From an uncultured Lachnospiraceae bacterium (GTDB taxonomy: Bacteria > Bacillota > Clostridia > Lachnospirales > Lachnospiraceae): a stretch of 64,000 bases of DNA. This document shows, piece after piece, positions 8,947 to 19,800 of the stretch (positions are counted from its first letter, which is position 1; each line of letters begins with the position of its first letter). The position numbers and the translations under genes are program-made. The notes under the pieces were generated by a model. That model had not been told where the DNA came from. It searched no databases and saw nothing but the letters and a program-made list of their open reading frames with translations. The DNA is taken from the NCBI GenBank assembly GCA_934292725.1, contig CAKQXY010000003.1:74227-138226 (forward strand). Reading direction: 5' to 3'.

Positions 8947-10584
8947 TTACATCAGTCTGCATTTTTTTGCAATGCGAATCAAAGATCTTCCCTTTGGCAG
9001 ATCTTTCATGACGCTCTCTGTAAGAAGCTTACATTTAACTGCAACTGCAAAATATACAATGACTGCCACTACCACAGATATCAGCATCGGAATTGCTTTT
9101 CCTAAAAACTGGTTCAGCAGCTGATAACATCCAAAGCAGACAATGCCCATAATTCCAGAGGCAGCTGCCGGCTTTACAAATAATGTGATCACATCTGGGC
9201 GATATTCCAAAATCTTGCCGATGGAATAGAAATTCAGGATTGTAATAACAAGCGCATAGATAACATAGCTGATAATAACGCCGTAAATACCCATGTTAAA
9301 GCCAAGACAAAGAATTAATAATACCACAACATGAACTGCCATCGCAATCAGAGAGTGGCAGACTGGAAGATTCATTCTGTCAATTCCCTGAAGAATTGAG
9401 TTTGTGATGGTAGAAAATGAGAATGTGATAACGGCTGGGCAGACAACCTGAAGATAAGTGCTTGCAGCGCTTGTGTCACCAGAAAATAATGTCTTGATAA
9501 TTGGATTTGCTAGTACAAGCAAACCAACGGCAGACGGAAATGCCAGTATTGAAATAAACCTAAGAATTGCATGAACTTTTGACTTTGCAGTCTGCTCATC
9601 TCCAAGAGCATATGCAGCTGTCAGCGTTGGAACAAGCGATACTGCCATCGCTGAGGAGATAGATACTGGAATATGAACTAAAAGCAGAGCCTTTGCATTG
9701 TAGGCACCCCACATGCTGTCCTTTACATCCTCCATGCCCTTTGAAGCCATGATGTTGTTAAACAAGCTTCCATCTACCAGCTCAATCAAATTATAAAGTG
9801 CAGTGCTTAAGATAACTGGAAGTGCAATAGAAAGCATCAGACGAAAAATATCGCCATACTCCTGCTGTGTTCCTGTCTTATCACGGCTAATATTAACTGC
9901 CAGAATCTTTCTGTATGCCACAAACAAAATAAAGCAAAAGATCAAGCCTGCCAGTGCACCGGCACCAGTTCCTATTGCGCCGCCTGCTGCACCCCATGCG
10001 TAGCCTAAATCAGTCGTACCGCGTGCAGCATCCATTCCGTGGCCAAAATCAAACAGAAAATATGCAAATACAACTGACATGATCGCATTGATCAGTCCCT
10101 CTACAATCTGTGAAACTGCTGTTGGAAGTGTATTTTGAAGTCCCTGGAAGAAACCTCTAAATACACCAAGAAGCGCCATAATCAAAATGGTCGGTGCCAT
10201 AAAACGAAGCGCAATAGCCGCCAGCTCACTGTGGAAAAATACCCTTGTAAAAAACTGCGCACCAATTAATACTATCAAACCAAATGTCGTGCCAATACCG
10301 ATTGCAAATGCAATTGCACATATAAATACTCTCTTTACATTGCGCCACTGACCCAATTGTGCCTTTGCAGAAACCATCTTTGACACGGCAAGCGGAAGAC
10401 TGTATGAGGACAGCAGCAATAAAATTGTATAAACGCTGTACGCATACGAATAAAATCCATTTCCCTTGTCTCCAATAATCGCCGTCATAGGAATACGGTA
10501 AATCATTCCCATGACACGCACCAATATTGACGCAACCGCCAGAATACTTCCCTGTGCGATAAAATCATTTTTCTTTTTTTCCAT
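8947..10584 (-). CDS. MurJ/SpoVB-like lipid-linked oligosaccharide flippase
   Basis: 545 residues, almost entirely hydrophobic with about 14 predicted helices. It opens FIAQGSILAVASILVRVMGM followed by IYRIPMTAIIGDKGNGFY, the classic SpoVB/MurJ N-terminus. Members of this MOP superfamily flip undecaprenyl-linked cell wall precursors to the outer face; SpoVB itself acts in spore cortex synthesis. The location beside yqfCD supports either a sporulation or general wall role. It lies 42 bp after ybeY on the same strand. Confidence 0.85.
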   Translation of the reverse strand: MEKKKNDFIAQGSILAVASILVRVMGMIYRIPMTAIIGDKGNGFYSYAYSVYTILLLLSSYSLPLAVSKMVSAKAQLGQWRNVKRVFICAIAFAIGIGTTFGLIVLIGAQFFTRVFFHSELAAIALRFMAPTILIMALLGVFRGFFQGLQNTLPTAVSQIVEGLINAIMSVVFAYFLFDFGHGMDAARGTTDLGYAWGAAGGAIGTGAGALAGLIFCFILFVAYRKILAVNISRDKTGTQQEYGDIFRLMLSIALPVILSTALYNLIELVDGSLFNNIMASKGMEDVKDSMWGAYNAKALLLVHIPVSISSAMAVSLVPTLTAAYALGDEQTAKSKVHAILRFISILAFPSAVGLLVLANPIIKTLFSGDTSAASTYLQVVCPAVITFSFSTITNSILQGIDRMNLPVCHSLIAMAVHVVVLLILCLGFNMGIYGVIISYVIYALVITILNFYSIGKILEYRPDVITLFVKPAAASGIMGIVCFGCYQLLNQFLGKAIPMLISVVVAVIVYFAVAVKCKLLTESVMKDLPKGRSLIRIAKKCRLM

Positions 10585-10626
10585 TACAAAATCTTCCCTT
10601 TCCTGCCGCCAATCTTTCTTTTAGGC

Positions 10627-11124
10627 TTATCTGAGAATTGATAATCCGTTCAATATCTCTCTTTGGCGAGCCTCCATCTGCTCGCGTTCTTCTTCTTCCA
10701 TATGGTCATAGCCAAACAGATGAAGCATACTGTGTGCCACTAAAAAGCCCAATTCGCGCTCTAATGAATGACCATAGCTTTCGGCCTGCTCATATACCTT
10801 GTCCACTGATATGATAATATCACCAAGCACAAGCTCTCCCGTTTCAAAATTAAAATAATCCTCTGACGCATCTTCCAGCGGATCAAAATTCGCCGGCTTA
10901 TCGTAATCGACCATCGGAAATGATAAGACATCTGTTGGACGGTCAATTCCACGGTATTCCTTATTGATCTTATGAATTTCATCATTATTTGTCAACAGTA
11001 CATTGACCTCTGCCTCATACGGGCACTTCTCATAATCCATGCAGCCCATAACAACACGTTCAATTAACGCCTTGTAGTCAAATGGCAGCTTTTTTGAAGC
11101 TTCATTCTCAATTGTAATTGTCAT
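10627..11124 (-). CDS. ybeY: Endoribonuclease YbeY
   Basis: 165 residues from the ATG at 11124, chosen because GGAGAG sits just upstream and it falls after the phoH stop at 11135. The zinc site HSMLHLFGYDH (His131, His135, His141) is intact and is preceded by RPTDVLSFP, the second family motif. YbeY is needed for 16S rRNA 3' end maturation and ribosome quality control. Order phoH-ybeY is conserved in Firmicutes. Confidence 0.96.
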   Translation of the reverse strand: MTITIENEASKKLPFDYKALIERVVMGCMDYEKCPYEAEVNVLLTNNDEIHKINKEYRGIDRPTDVLSFPMVDYDKPANFDPLEDASEDYFNFETGELVLGDIIISVDKVYEQAESYGHSLERELGFLVAHSMLHLFGYDHMEEEEREQMEARQREILNGLSILR

Positions 11125-11134
11125 ACTCTCTCCA

Positions 11135-12148
11135 TCAGCCTCTTGGCTTTCTCGTTTTTTCTTCATGCTCTTTCGCACGCATTTTGCTGTTTTGCTTATT
11201 TTCGTAATCCTCATAAGCTTTTACGATTTTCTGAACAAGCGGATGACGAACAACATCGCGGTTATCAAGATAGACAAATCCGATATCATCCACATTCTTT
11301 AAAACCTTAATTGCCACATCAAGACCAGACGGTGTACCTGCCGGAAGGTCTTTTTGCGTCATATCTCCTGTGATAATGACTTTTGATCCAAAACCAATAC
11401 GTGTCAAAAACATCTTCATCTGAGCAGGTGTCGTATTCTGTGCCTCATCCAATATAATATAGGAGTTATCTAGTGTACGTCCTCTCATGTAAGCAAGCGG
11501 TGCCACTTCTATAAGACCCTTCTCCTGATTGTTAATAAAGCTTTCTGCACCCATAATCTGATACAATGCATCATATAATGGACGCAGGTAAGGATCGATT
11601 TTACTTTGCAGATCACCAGGCAAAAATCCCAGCTTCTCACCAGCCTCAATTGCCGGACGCGTCAGAATAATACGGCTGACCTCCTGCTTTTTAAATGCGT
11701 CAATTGCCATCGCCATTGCCAGATATGTTTTTCCAGTTCCTGCCGGGCCAACGCCAAATACAATCATTTTGTTTCGTATTTCGTCAACGTACTTCTTTTG
11801 TCCAACGGTCTTTGGCTTTACTGGCTTTCCAGAGATCGTGCGGCAGATGATTTCCTTATCAATCTCAAGTACATCACTGCTTTTCTCGGAAAAAGACATT
11901 GAAATCGTATAATCAACATTCTGCTCAGTCACAGTGTTTCCTCTTCGTGACAATTCAAGCAGCGTATCCACAACGCTTCGCGCCTTACCAACTGCCTCTT
12001 CTGTTCCTGAAAGACGAATCGTTTCACCCCGGTTTACAAACGTTACACCAAAGGCACGTTCAATCTTTTTTATATTACAGTCAAACTGTCCAAATACATT
12101 CAGCTGATGGGCAGCCGGTATTTCCATAACTGCTTGCGCAACACTCAT
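11135..12148 (-). CDS. phoH: PhoH-like ATPase
   Basis: 337 residues. Residues 15-65 form a KH-like nucleic-acid-binding segment (FGQFDCNIKKIERAFGV). The P-loop is GPAGTGKT at 134-141 and Walker B is ILDEAQNTT with DEAQ at 234-237, followed by GDMTQKDLP. PhoH/YbeZ proteins are cytosolic ATPases thought to act with YbeY in RNA processing. The tail is basic (NKQNSKMRAKEHEEKTRKP). It lies 16 bp after yqfD and 10 bp before ybeY, in an operon. Confidence 0.95.
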   Translation of the reverse strand: MSVAQAVMEIPAAHQLNVFGQFDCNIKKIERAFGVTFVNRGETIRLSGTEEAVGKARSVVDTLLELSRRGNTVTEQNVDYTISMSFSEKSSDVLEIDKEIICRTISGKPVKPKTVGQKKYVDEIRNKMIVFGVGPAGTGKTYLAMAMAIDAFKKQEVSRIILTRPAIEAGEKLGFLPGDLQSKIDPYLRPLYDALYQIMGAESFINNQEKGLIEVAPLAYMRGRTLDNSYIILDEAQNTTPAQMKMFLTRIGFGSKVIITGDMTQKDLPAGTPSGLDVAIKVLKNVDDIGFVYLDNRDVVRHPLVQKIVKAYEDYENKQNSKMRAKEHEEKTRKPRG

Positions 12149-12164
12149 ACATTAACCTCACTTG

Positions 12165-13370
12165 TTACTCTTGTTTTTGCAGTTCCTGCACTTGCGATTC
12201 CAGATCACATTTCTCTGATGCATTTGCTTCAAGAAGGAACTGCACATTCATTCGATAGTCTTTCGGACCACTTTCTATTGTAACATTATTTTCAATTATT
12301 TCCACCCCTAATTTTTCCAATTGAATAATAAATTCAAGATATTTTTGGTCTGCCTGCTTTTTAAGGCTCTCATCATCATAGCAAACCGTCGCGTTTTCAT
12401 ACTTCATAAGGCAATATTCTTCATTATAAAAGGGCAGATAAAAATGTTCAAAAAGCTTCCATTGATGCTGCTCAATATATAATTCTTCCTGATCTGACGC
12501 CATAAGACTTTGCGGCAGACAAAAGCGATGACCAAACAAAACAAGCCCCGAATGCACCTGCTTTGACGTATAATGTCTGACAGTCTGACTTCGGGGTATT
12601 GTAATTTCAATATTCTCCTCATATTTAATCCACACATCAGCTGAGGCATTTGTCTTCTCATACCCCACAATTTCCTGTGAATCATTGTAAATAGGAAGCA
12701 GTCCTGACACCAAAAGATCTCCTTTTTCGACTTGATCTCCCTTTTTGACAAGCGGTGTTCCCCGCCTTGTGATCATCCTCGTAATAATTCCGCTTTTTGA
12801 CGCCTTAAGACTGCATGGCGTTTGCTCCTTTTCTTTTGCTGAAGCAGTATTATTTTCTTCTATCTCTACAACAAGTCTCGTGCCTTCTAAACGCGCTGAT
12901 ACCCATGTAATATCATCAAACTCATTGCGAAGCCGTTTTTCCAGTCTGTCACAAGCCACACTTGAAATCTTCATACCTGGTTTGTAGCCCTCATTTTTGA
13001 CAAACTGTAAAAGATAGCTGTCTGTGTAGCGCATATTCCCTGCAAAATCAATATCCCATACAAACAAAGACATAACATATAAAGCGGCAAATGCCAGTAT
13101 GCCACAGCAAATTCCCACACGGCTTTTTCTTGTTTTCTTCCACAAAAAATAAGGGCCTCGCTTTTCAAGAATACGGATAGAAACATCCGCCTTTGTACGC
13201 AGACGACACAGTTTCAAGAAATCTTTCGCCTTCACAACTGCCTCTATACCTGATGGTTTTCTGCGTACCTGATACAAAACTAAACCATGAAACGATACTA
13301 TATTTAAAAAGCGTTCTGTCTCTGATCCGCTTACGCTGATCAAAACATGATTTGACCATCCATTCTTCAA
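12165..13370 (-). CDS. yqfD: Sporulation protein YqfD
   Basis: 401 residues. The N-terminus carries the YqfD signature (SGSETERFLN, LVLYQVRR). One transmembrane helix lies at about residues 88-108 (GICCGILAFAALYVMSLFVW), followed by FAGNMRYTDSYLLQFVKNEG, a POTRA/FtsQ-like start of the external domain, and an acidic EIEENNTAS. YqfD is a mother-cell membrane protein needed for spore formation in Bacillus and Clostridia. It follows yqfC by 35 bp. Confidence 0.93.
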   Translation of the reverse strand: MKNGWSNHVLISVSGSETERFLNIVSFHGLVLYQVRRKPSGIEAVVKAKDFLKLCRLRTKADVSIRILEKRGPYFLWKKTRKSRVGICCGILAFAALYVMSLFVWDIDFAGNMRYTDSYLLQFVKNEGYKPGMKISSVACDRLEKRLRNEFDDITWVSARLEGTRLVVEIEENNTASAKEKEQTPCSLKASKSGIITRMITRRGTPLVKKGDQVEKGDLLVSGLLPIYNDSQEIVGYEKTNASADVWIKYEENIEITIPRSQTVRHYTSKQVHSGLVLFGHRFCLPQSLMASDQEELYIEQHQWKLFEHFYLPFYNEEYCLMKYENATVCYDDESLKKQADQKYLEFIIQLEKLGVEIIENNVTIESGPKDYRMNVQFLLEANASEKCDLESQVQELQKQE

Positions 13371-13405
13371 CTTCTCACCGCCATTTCAGCCCTGCTTTCA
13401 AATGC

Positions 13406-13735
13406 TCATTCCTCGTAGCAGATTGATGTAATGCACCCTGTCACCTTAACCTCCTCTGATGCAAAGTAGGCCATTGCCAAACAGCGCCCTGTTATTCTAA
13501 TTCGATGTCTTCCTGTCTGGATACATATCTCATTTTCCTGGCATGAAATAAGCTTTTTAAAATTTCTCACCTGCATTTCACTGTTTCCTGACAGCTGCGT
13601 CAGCTCTGCCCCCATCACTACATCTTTAGGCAAATGAAGGCAATCTACCACGTGCTCCGCTCTTTGTTTTTTCACATCACGTTTTATCTGATACTTTTTC
13701 TGCTTTCGCATCCTTTTTTTCATGTTTCGTTTCAT
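13406..13735 (-). CDS. yqfC: Sporulation protein YqfC (YabP family)
   Basis: 109 residues with a very basic N-terminal 25 residues (KRNMKKRMRKQKKYQIKRD), then a YabP/YqfC domain: LHLPKDVVMGAELTQLSG and later ICIQTGRHRIRITGRCL. The family is made in the mother cell and linked to the SpoIVA-coat layer or to YqfD. It is first in the yqfC-yqfD-phoH-ybeY order. The exact start is uncertain since no strong ribosome site is visible before the first ATG; a later ATG at 13711 is possible. Confidence 0.88.
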   Translation of the reverse strand: MKRNMKKRMRKQKKYQIKRDVKKQRAEHVVDCLHLPKDVVMGAELTQLSGNSEMQVRNFKKLISCQENEICIQTGRHRIRITGRCLAMAYFASEEVKVTGCITSICYEE

Positions 13736-13789
13736 GGCAATGACCTGTTTATTTGTTCTTACGCCAATCTATGCACCCCACACATAATT

Positions 13790-13835
13790 TATGCCAGGCT
13801 TGAACGGACAATATTTCCGAACCAAGCCTGGCATA
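13790..13835 (-). terminator. Strong hairpin after GH20, probable terminator
   Basis: Perfect 13-bp arms TATGCCAGGCTTG (13790-13802) and CAAGCCTGGCATA (13823-13835) with a 20-nt loop that itself can pair partly. It lies 14 bp downstream of the GH20 stop codon and before the divergently unrelated yqfC operon. The run of T on the minus strand is poor (AATTATG), so it may rather be an mRNA-stabilising 3' hairpin. Confidence 0.55.
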
Positions 13836-13849
13836 TTCATTATTTTAAC

Positions 13850-15742
13850 TTACAGTTCTCTTATATAATCTGCTAACCAGAAAATCAATTCACCAATACG
13901 GTACAACTCACTCTCACGGCTGATTTTGTGCCATTGTCTGCGATACTCATAGTACCAGATCTCAAAAGCCTCAGCAAGTGCTTTTTTATCTGCACACGGA
14001 TTTTGCTGTCCATCATGCACTTTCTTAAGCACGCCAAACATGGTGTTGATCAGAATCTGGCCTTCTGCCATATGAAGAATTGGAGCAATATACTTGCGTT
14101 TTCCTTCCTCAATTCCAACAAGAAGTGCAGATACCTTCGCCATATCGTTTCTAATTACTTCATTGCATGATGCAATCTGCTCTTGTGCATTTTCGGTCTG
14201 TTTGTCATATTTCTCCCAAAAAGCAGTTACTTCTCTTTCTGCGACCTGATAACGGCAATTTTCCAGAATACGTACAAACTCTCCCCAATCCACAGCTGCC
14301 TGATTGCTCATATGACTTATCACTTCAACAAATGAAGCAGAACGATCACCATATTCAATTACTGATATATCAGCATTTATCGCTGCCTTTTCTGGAATAT
14401 CGCTGTTCCAGCTAAATGCAGCTCCATAAATGATACCTACCATGGAAAGTTCTGGATGCTGGAAATGACCAAAATCACCCCAGTCAGTATTTAAAAGGCC
14501 TTCACCATCATACTTATGCGCAAATGCTGCCATCTGTTTGATATTTTCATAGGCATTATCTAACCGGTGAATTGCCTGATTCCATCCCTGAACACCTGGA
14601 CACAGATATTGATGCGCACCATTCTCCCAAAGCTTTTTCACATTGATTTCTCGTGGTGTCGGACTATAATCCCAAGTCATGCAGATTACATCCTCTGGCA
14701 GTTCCTTGATAGCTTCAGGATGTGCAGCAATGATATCTCCCCAGAACATCGGGCGCTTTCCAAGTGCCTTCACATGCTCACATACGCGGTTAACCCACTG
14801 AACATACATTACATGAGAGCCAATTTCATCTGCTCTTTCTTTTCCTCTTCCTCTTCCAAGGTCAAAGGTTTCATCGCAGTTGATATTAAAAAGATTAGAA
14901 CGAAACAGCGGACTATACTCATCAATTAAACGGCATACTAACTCATATGCTCTGTCATCTGTGCTGTTTAATGTATGATGGCACATGCGCTCATAAAATG
15001 AAAATGCTGTACCCTCTGCTTCTTCCACTTCTGACAGCTCATGAAATGTTTTTGTACGAAGTACCTTATACAGATGACCAAATGTGGCAACAGACGGAAC
15101 AAGTTCAATGTTTCTCTCTGCACAATATGCATCAAATTCAAGAATATCCTGCGCTGTAAGCGGTGTATCGTCTCTCCAAACCTCACTCAAACCATCAAAT
15201 AAAAAGGTGTGCTCAATATAAAGATGCAGCTGGTTAATCTTATAAAGACTGCAGCGATCTGCCAGTTCCTTTAAATAGGACATCTTTGGAATACGGCCTC
15301 TTGTTACATCCATAAACCAGCCACGCACTGAAAGTGCCGGATAATCCTCGATATACAAACATGGCAGAGAACTTCCATACTGAATAATAAGCTGGCGAAG
15401 CGTCTGAACACCATTAAAAAGACCTTCTTTTTCTGATGCACATATAGTTGCACCCTCTGGTGTGATTTCCAGACGATATGCTTCTTTTTCCTTTTTATTT
15501 TCTCTTATAATTCCTGCTTCCTCACTCATGCAAAGCACAATGCCCTTATGCGCACCTGATGCACGTCTGTCAATCAACAGTTCAATACCTGATGATTTTT
15601 TAAGCTGCTCTGCAAGCTGTGATGCATAAAAAAATACTTCCGATGGGCAGCTGCCATCCATTGTAATTCTGCAATGGTAATCAAGAAGCAGTCTGCCCTC
15701 TCTTTCTTCGATATGCTGCGGTCTAGGCAGTATACGTATCAT
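13850..15742 (-). CDS. GH20 beta-N-acetylhexosaminidase, intracellular
   Basis: 630 residues with no signal peptide. Residues 1-130 are the GH20b domain; the catalytic barrel begins GWFMDVTRGRIPKMSYLKEL at about 141. The catalytic Asp-Glu pair of substrate-assisted GH20 enzymes is Asp290-Glu291 in FNINCDETFDLGRG. It removes terminal beta-GlcNAc or GalNAc. AAGGAGG lies eight bases before the ATG. As last gene of the GH38-GH130-GH20 operon (47 bp after GH130) it could release GlcNAc from N-glycan antennae or the core taken up as oligosaccharide. Confidence 0.9.
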   Translation of the reverse strand: MIRILPRPQHIEEREGRLLLDYHCRITMDGSCPSEVFFYASQLAEQLKKSSGIELLIDRRASGAHKGIVLCMSEEAGIIRENKKEKEAYRLEITPEGATICASEKEGLFNGVQTLRQLIIQYGSSLPCLYIEDYPALSVRGWFMDVTRGRIPKMSYLKELADRCSLYKINQLHLYIEHTFLFDGLSEVWRDDTPLTAQDILEFDAYCAERNIELVPSVATFGHLYKVLRTKTFHELSEVEEAEGTAFSFYERMCHHTLNSTDDRAYELVCRLIDEYSPLFRSNLFNINCDETFDLGRGRGKERADEIGSHVMYVQWVNRVCEHVKALGKRPMFWGDIIAAHPEAIKELPEDVICMTWDYSPTPREINVKKLWENGAHQYLCPGVQGWNQAIHRLDNAYENIKQMAAFAHKYDGEGLLNTDWGDFGHFQHPELSMVGIIYGAAFSWNSDIPEKAAINADISVIEYGDRSASFVEVISHMSNQAAVDWGEFVRILENCRYQVAEREVTAFWEKYDKQTENAQEQIASCNEVIRNDMAKVSALLVGIEEGKRKYIAPILHMAEGQILINTMFGVLKKVHDGQQNPCADKKALAEAFEIWYYEYRRQWHKISRESELYRIGELIFWLADYIREL

Positions 15743-15789
15743 TTTTTCTTCCTCCTTTTATATCCCTTACTATTATAATTAGCGACTAC

Positions 15790-16779
15790 TTACAGTGAAT
15801 TTGTCTTCATCCATGTCATCAGTTCATCAATTGTTGTAAAAGCAAGTCCTGTTACTGTATCAGCGCAGCCATAATAGATTGCAATTCTGCCTGTTGCGGA
15901 ATCAGTAAGTGTTGCACACGGGAATACAACATTTGGAACATCGCCTCTAAGCTCATAATCAGTTGCTGGTCCTAAAATGTAATACTTGCTGCGATATTTT
16001 ACCTTCCACGGCTGCTCAAGATCAAGAAGTGCACAGCCCATACGATATACAAAGCCGCTGCATGTTCTAAGAACGCCATGATAGATCAAAAGCCATCCTT
16101 CATCTGTCTCAATCGGAACTGGTCCTGGTCCGATCTTTACAGACTGCCATGCTGAAGCATCTCCTCCATATGTTCCCATCACAAAACGATGGCGGCCCCA
16201 ATATTCAAGATCCGGGCTCTGACTATAGAAGATATCACCAAATGGTGTATGTCCTGTATCACTCGGACGAGACAACATTGCAAATTTTCCATCAATCTTT
16301 CTTGGGAAGAGAACGCCGTTGCGGTTGTATGGTAAAAATGCATTTTCAAGCTGTACAAATGTCTTAAAATCAAATGTATATGCAACACCGATTGTCGGAC
16401 CATGATAGCCATTACACCAGGTAATATAGTAACGATCTTCAATAAAGCACACTCTTGGATCATAGCGATACTCTCTATTTAAAATCTCTGGATCAGCTCC
16501 TTCAAAACGAATCGGCTCATGATTGATCTCCCAGTGAATAGCATCCTTACTAAAGCCTGCATAGATATCCATGCTCACGCCAAGGCTGTCGCAGCGGAAT
16601 ACACCTGCAAATCCATCCTCAAACGGTACTACTGCACTGTTAAAGATACTATTAGATGTTGGAATTGCGTATCTGTCAATAATCGGGTTTTCTGTGTAAC
16701 GCCATACTGGGCGCGGGTAATCCTGTGGCTTTTCCTGCCACGGTATATTTGCTAATTCTTTTCCTATAATCTTTGCCAT
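15790..16779 (-). CDS. GH130 beta-1,4-mannosyl glycoside phosphorylase
   Basis: 329 residues, standard length. GH130 features: PTSNSIFNSAVVPFEDGFAG, RFEGADPEI and YRYDPRV with Asp107 the likely general acid, then DRYYITWCNGYHG. These enzymes phosphorolyse beta-1,4-mannosides to mannose-1-phosphate; subgroup 2 members act on Man-beta-1,4-GlcNAc or mannooligosaccharides. Next to GH38, GH125 and GH20 genes, Man-beta-1,4-GlcNAc (the N-glycan core) is the favoured substrate, but mannooligosaccharide cannot be excluded. AAAGGA precedes the ATG. Confidence 0.9.
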   Translation of the reverse strand: MAKIIGKELANIPWQEKPQDYPRPVWRYTENPIIDRYAIPTSNSIFNSAVVPFEDGFAGVFRCDSLGVSMDIYAGFSKDAIHWEINHEPIRFEGADPEILNREYRYDPRVCFIEDRYYITWCNGYHGPTIGVAYTFDFKTFVQLENAFLPYNRNGVLFPRKIDGKFAMLSRPSDTGHTPFGDIFYSQSPDLEYWGRHRFVMGTYGGDASAWQSVKIGPGPVPIETDEGWLLIYHGVLRTCSGFVYRMGCALLDLEQPWKVKYRSKYYILGPATDYELRGDVPNVVFPCATLTDSATGRIAIYYGCADTVTGLAFTTIDELMTWMKTNSL

Positions 16780-16823
16780 TTTTTATTCCTTTCCAATCTT
16801 ACTTATTTTTTATAATACTTATC

Positions 16824-19800
16824 TTAGAAACGAACACGGTAAGTTTGAATCTCATATGGTTTAACTGTAATTTCAAATCCCTCACCATCTGTTTCTATTG
16901 TTTGTTTTATCTCTTCAAGACAATTGCAGCTTTCTACTGAAGAGATCTTTTCTCCAAAGAAGAGATGTGCCTTTGTCTTTGCATTTTCAGACTCATACAG
17001 ACGTACAATAATGCCATCATCATCCTCTGCCATCTTTACTGTTTCAATGATAACATTTGACTTGTCCACCCATACAAAGCTATTCTGACATCCTGCATGT
17101 CCGCCCTCTTCACTAAGGAGCGGCTGATTCAGTTTCATAGCCTCCTGTACTGTATTAGCCTGTCTCCAGCCTTCTGCATGCGGATATAATGCATAAGTAA
17201 ATGTATGCTCTTCCTGATCCGCCGTTGGATTTGGCTCAATTCCTGACTTAATCAGCGTCAATGTCATAATACCATCAAGTGCTGAATGACCATACTTGCA
17301 GTCATTTAACAAGCTAACACCATAATGTCCCTCTGACATATCCATCCACTTCTGTCCGCAGCTTTCAAAACGCGCTTCATCCCAGCTAGTGTTGCGATGA
17401 ATCTTTCTTGTCAGATTTCCAAACTGAATATCAAACGCAGCTTCATCTGTATGAAGATCAACCGGGAAGTGAACTTTAAGCAGGTGCTGATGCTCCTTCC
17501 AGTCTACATAAGTATCAAAACGAATTACTGCGCTGTCTGCATAAAATGTAATCTTCTGACGAATTACTGATTTACTGATCCTTCTTTCAAGCATAACGCA
17601 GACACAAACATCTCCAATGTCTGTCCACTCAAAGCTTGTAAGATCAGAAGCTTCCCATCCCTTTTCCGTATAGTACATATCAATATCCCAATTGTCGAAG
17701 TTCATTGGTTTATCCTCGTACATAACCATACGATTGCCCTTCTGGCCTTCTTTCAATACTTCACGCTCATTCTTCTTATCATACAAACGAGCAAGCATTC
17801 CATTCTCATCAAACACAACTGTATAAAACGGTGTCTCAAGCTTTTTGTTTCCTGCTGTATTCTCAATTGAATACCACATTTTTGATATATCTTTTTCAAT
17901 TTTCGCTTTTTTATAAACACGGCTTCCTTTTGACGGAAGTTTCTTTAATGATACAACTGCACCATCATTTGTGTGCTGAACTGGATAGATGACACCGTCA
18001 GCATCCTCAAGCGCCTCTGCATCGCAACCCTCTGGAAGACGTACTACATCATCGCGTGTAAAGCCAAGTGTATTGAATACGGTAATGCCATCGCCCTCAC
18101 CAGCAAGTGCCTTTGTGCGCTCACCGATCAGCTCATGTGCCTCGCAAAGAAGCTCTTCATACTCCTTCTTTGATACCTCATAAACCTCATGAATGGCAGA
18201 ACCTGGTAAAATATCGTGGAACTGATTTAGTAAAATAACCTTCCACATGCGCTCAAGCGTTTCCTTTGGATAAGAAATTCCCTTTTTCTTTGCAAGCAGC
18301 GATAACAGCTCTAAATCCATCATTGCAAGCTCGCTCTTTCTGTTTCCCTTTTTATTTCTTCCCATAGATGTAAGGGTTCCTCTGTGATACTCAAAGTACA
18401 GCTCACCCTCCCATACTGGAAGACGCTTATGATTTCTGACACGCTCGTCAAGGCGCTCAAAATACTCAACAGGACTTTCCTGTACTACCTTTGGAATGCC
18501 AGCTATTCCCTGTTCCAAACGAGAAGAACACTCTAACATTTGTCTTGTCGGACCGCCGCCGCCATCGCCATAGCCATAGCATATCAGCACTTCATTATTA
18601 AGATCCTTATTCTGGTAGCGTTCCCACGCACCGATAACGGCATCTGCGTCAAGCATACCATTGTAGGTTGTAAAATGAGTATTTTTAATATCCTGTCCGA
18701 CACCAGGAGTTGTAATCAAATGGGTCAGGATACCTGTTCCATCAATTCCTTTCCATAAAAAAGTATCATTAGGGAATTTATCAATCTGATTCCATGCAAG
18801 CTTTGTTGTCATGAAATACTCAATTCCACATTCCTTCATAATCTGCGGAAGAGCACCGCTGTATCCAAACACATCTGGCAGCCACAAAATCTTGCTGTCA
18901 ATGCCAAATTCTTCCTTAAAGAACTGTTTTCCGTAAAGGAACTGTCTGACAAGTGATTCTCCGGATGTCAGATTACAGTCAGCCTCTAGCCACATTCCGC
19001 CTTCTGGAATCCATCTGCCTTCCTTTACACGCTCCTTTAACTTTTCATAGACCTCAGGATAACGTTCCTTTAAGAACACATAAAGCTGTGGCTGACTTGA
19101 CATAAATTTATAATTCGGATACTCCTCCATCAGCTTTAACACTGTAGAAAAGCTTCTTGCCGTCTTTTCTCTTGTCTGAGATACTGTCCACCACCATGCA
19201 ACATCAATATGTGTATGACCGATACTAGATGCTATAATCTCATCATGACTAGACAATTCAGGATTCTTGTATAAATGCTCATTTATGTATTCTTGCGCTG
19301 CTGCAACGGATGCATCAAACTCTGGCGAATGCGGTGTGCGAAGATCCAATAAATTCAATGCACCATTTAATACTTCAACAATAAGGCTTCTTGTACGTCC
19401 CTGCATCATTCTATTGTAATGATATGCATCTGCCGGTGCCTTCAAATCATAATAAAGCTTTAATAAAGCAAGATCTGTCTCTGATGCTGTTACCATCAGA
19501 GAAAACTCATTGTGAAGTATTCCTGTGTAAGCCTGCAGATCAAGCGTATACGTCTCTCCTGCTTTGGCGCAGTCTGTAAGTCGAACCTCCCTATGGTTCA
19601 TATCCTGCCCCTGCGTCACTTTTCCATTTACAAACAGCAAAAACTGCGGATTGCGTCCGTCATCCCATTCCTCAATTTGTGTATGGATTTTTAAGAAAAT
19701 ACACTTTCCATCCATCGACTGTGGAACTGTAAATTGAGAGCGGAACCAATAATATGTATCCTTACCGTACCATCTGTCCTTTGCACTGTCAAAGTTTTCC

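Noticed and set aside
13736..13849. Small gene between yqfC and GH20
   Set aside because: Only a hairpin and A/T-rich sequence; no ribosome site or plausible protein.
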